From an uncultured Chitinophagaceae bacterium (GTDB lineage: Bacteria; Bacteroidota; Bacteroidia; Chitinophagales; Chitinophagaceae): DNA of 5,087 bases. Shown piece after piece: positions 5,056 through 5,087 of this stretch (within the stretch, counting starts at the first letter, position 1; each line of letters opens with the position of its first letter). Made by a program: the position numbers and the translations under genes. Below the pieces are notes generated by a model. It had not been told where the DNA came from. It made no database searches and worked only from the letters and a program-made list of their open reading frames with translations. Where the stretch lies: the NCBI GenBank assembly GCA_937996595.1, contig CALKVC010000052.1, forward strand, positions 1 to 5,087, in the 5' to 3' direction.

Positions 5056-5087
5056 TTGCTGCAATTAGGGTAGTGACAATATTTAAA

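Noticed and set aside
5056..5064. Upstream TTG start for the PaiB-family gene
   Set aside because: It adds only three residues (MQQ), while the ATG at 5055 gives the usual M-Y beginning of the family.
4519..5073. Plus-strand 184-codon frame opposite the PaiB-family gene
   Set aside because: It is the complementary-strand shadow of a well-conserved family; its translation shows no domain and is rich in residues typical of antisense frames.

Overview
This window is mostly a stretch of a Bacteroidota genome, probably from the Chitinophagaceae or a close relative. The evidence is moderate GC, intergenic tracts of short AT-rich tandem repeats, gene starts mostly without a Shine-Dalgarno sequence, TAnnTTTG-type promoter elements, and the character of the proteins. 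The family-level placement is inferred from sequence style, not from a search. The first ~500 bases are different: very GC-rich, with proteobacterial-type coding content.

Layout, left to right. (a) 1-486, minus strand: one uninterrupted reading frame, open at the window edge, that joins the start of a proteobacterial antitoxin-like protein in frame to the SAM-binding core of a cyclopropane-fatty-acid-synthase-type methyltransferase. (b) 483-623, minus: the first ~40 residues of a 3-hydroxybutyryl-CoA dehydrogenase, cut off where the GC-rich DNA begins. (c) 690-1874, minus: a complete glutaryl-CoA dehydrogenase-type acyl-CoA dehydrogenase. (d) 1875-2218: a gene-free spacer holding a nonamer/octamer tandem array and candidate promoters. 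(e) 2219-2824, plus: a leaderless SGNH/GDSL hydrolase. (f) 2893-3408, minus: a small AT-rich secreted protein of unknown function, convergent with (e). (g) 3585-4412 and 4426-5055, both minus: pyrF (orotidine-5'-phosphate decarboxylase) preceded 13 bp upstream by a PaiB-family FMN-binding protein, probably one transcript.

How the genes fit together: the acyl-CoA dehydrogenase and the truncated dehydrogenase fit one catabolic route (glutaryl-CoA to crotonyl-CoA, then, after hydration, oxidation of 3-hydroxybutyryl-CoA) and lie in the same direction 66 bp apart. The other genes are ordinary housekeeping or accessory functions.

I found no convincing undescribed defence or mobile system. The two most notable observations are (1) the double mosaic at the left end (Bacteroidota dehydrogenase | antitoxin-like N-terminus | methyltransferase core), which looks more like an assembly or library chimera than a natural fusion, and (2) a shared heptamer repeat (about RATGTAW) that starts right at the stop codons of two unrelated genes, in the same orientation relative to each gene.
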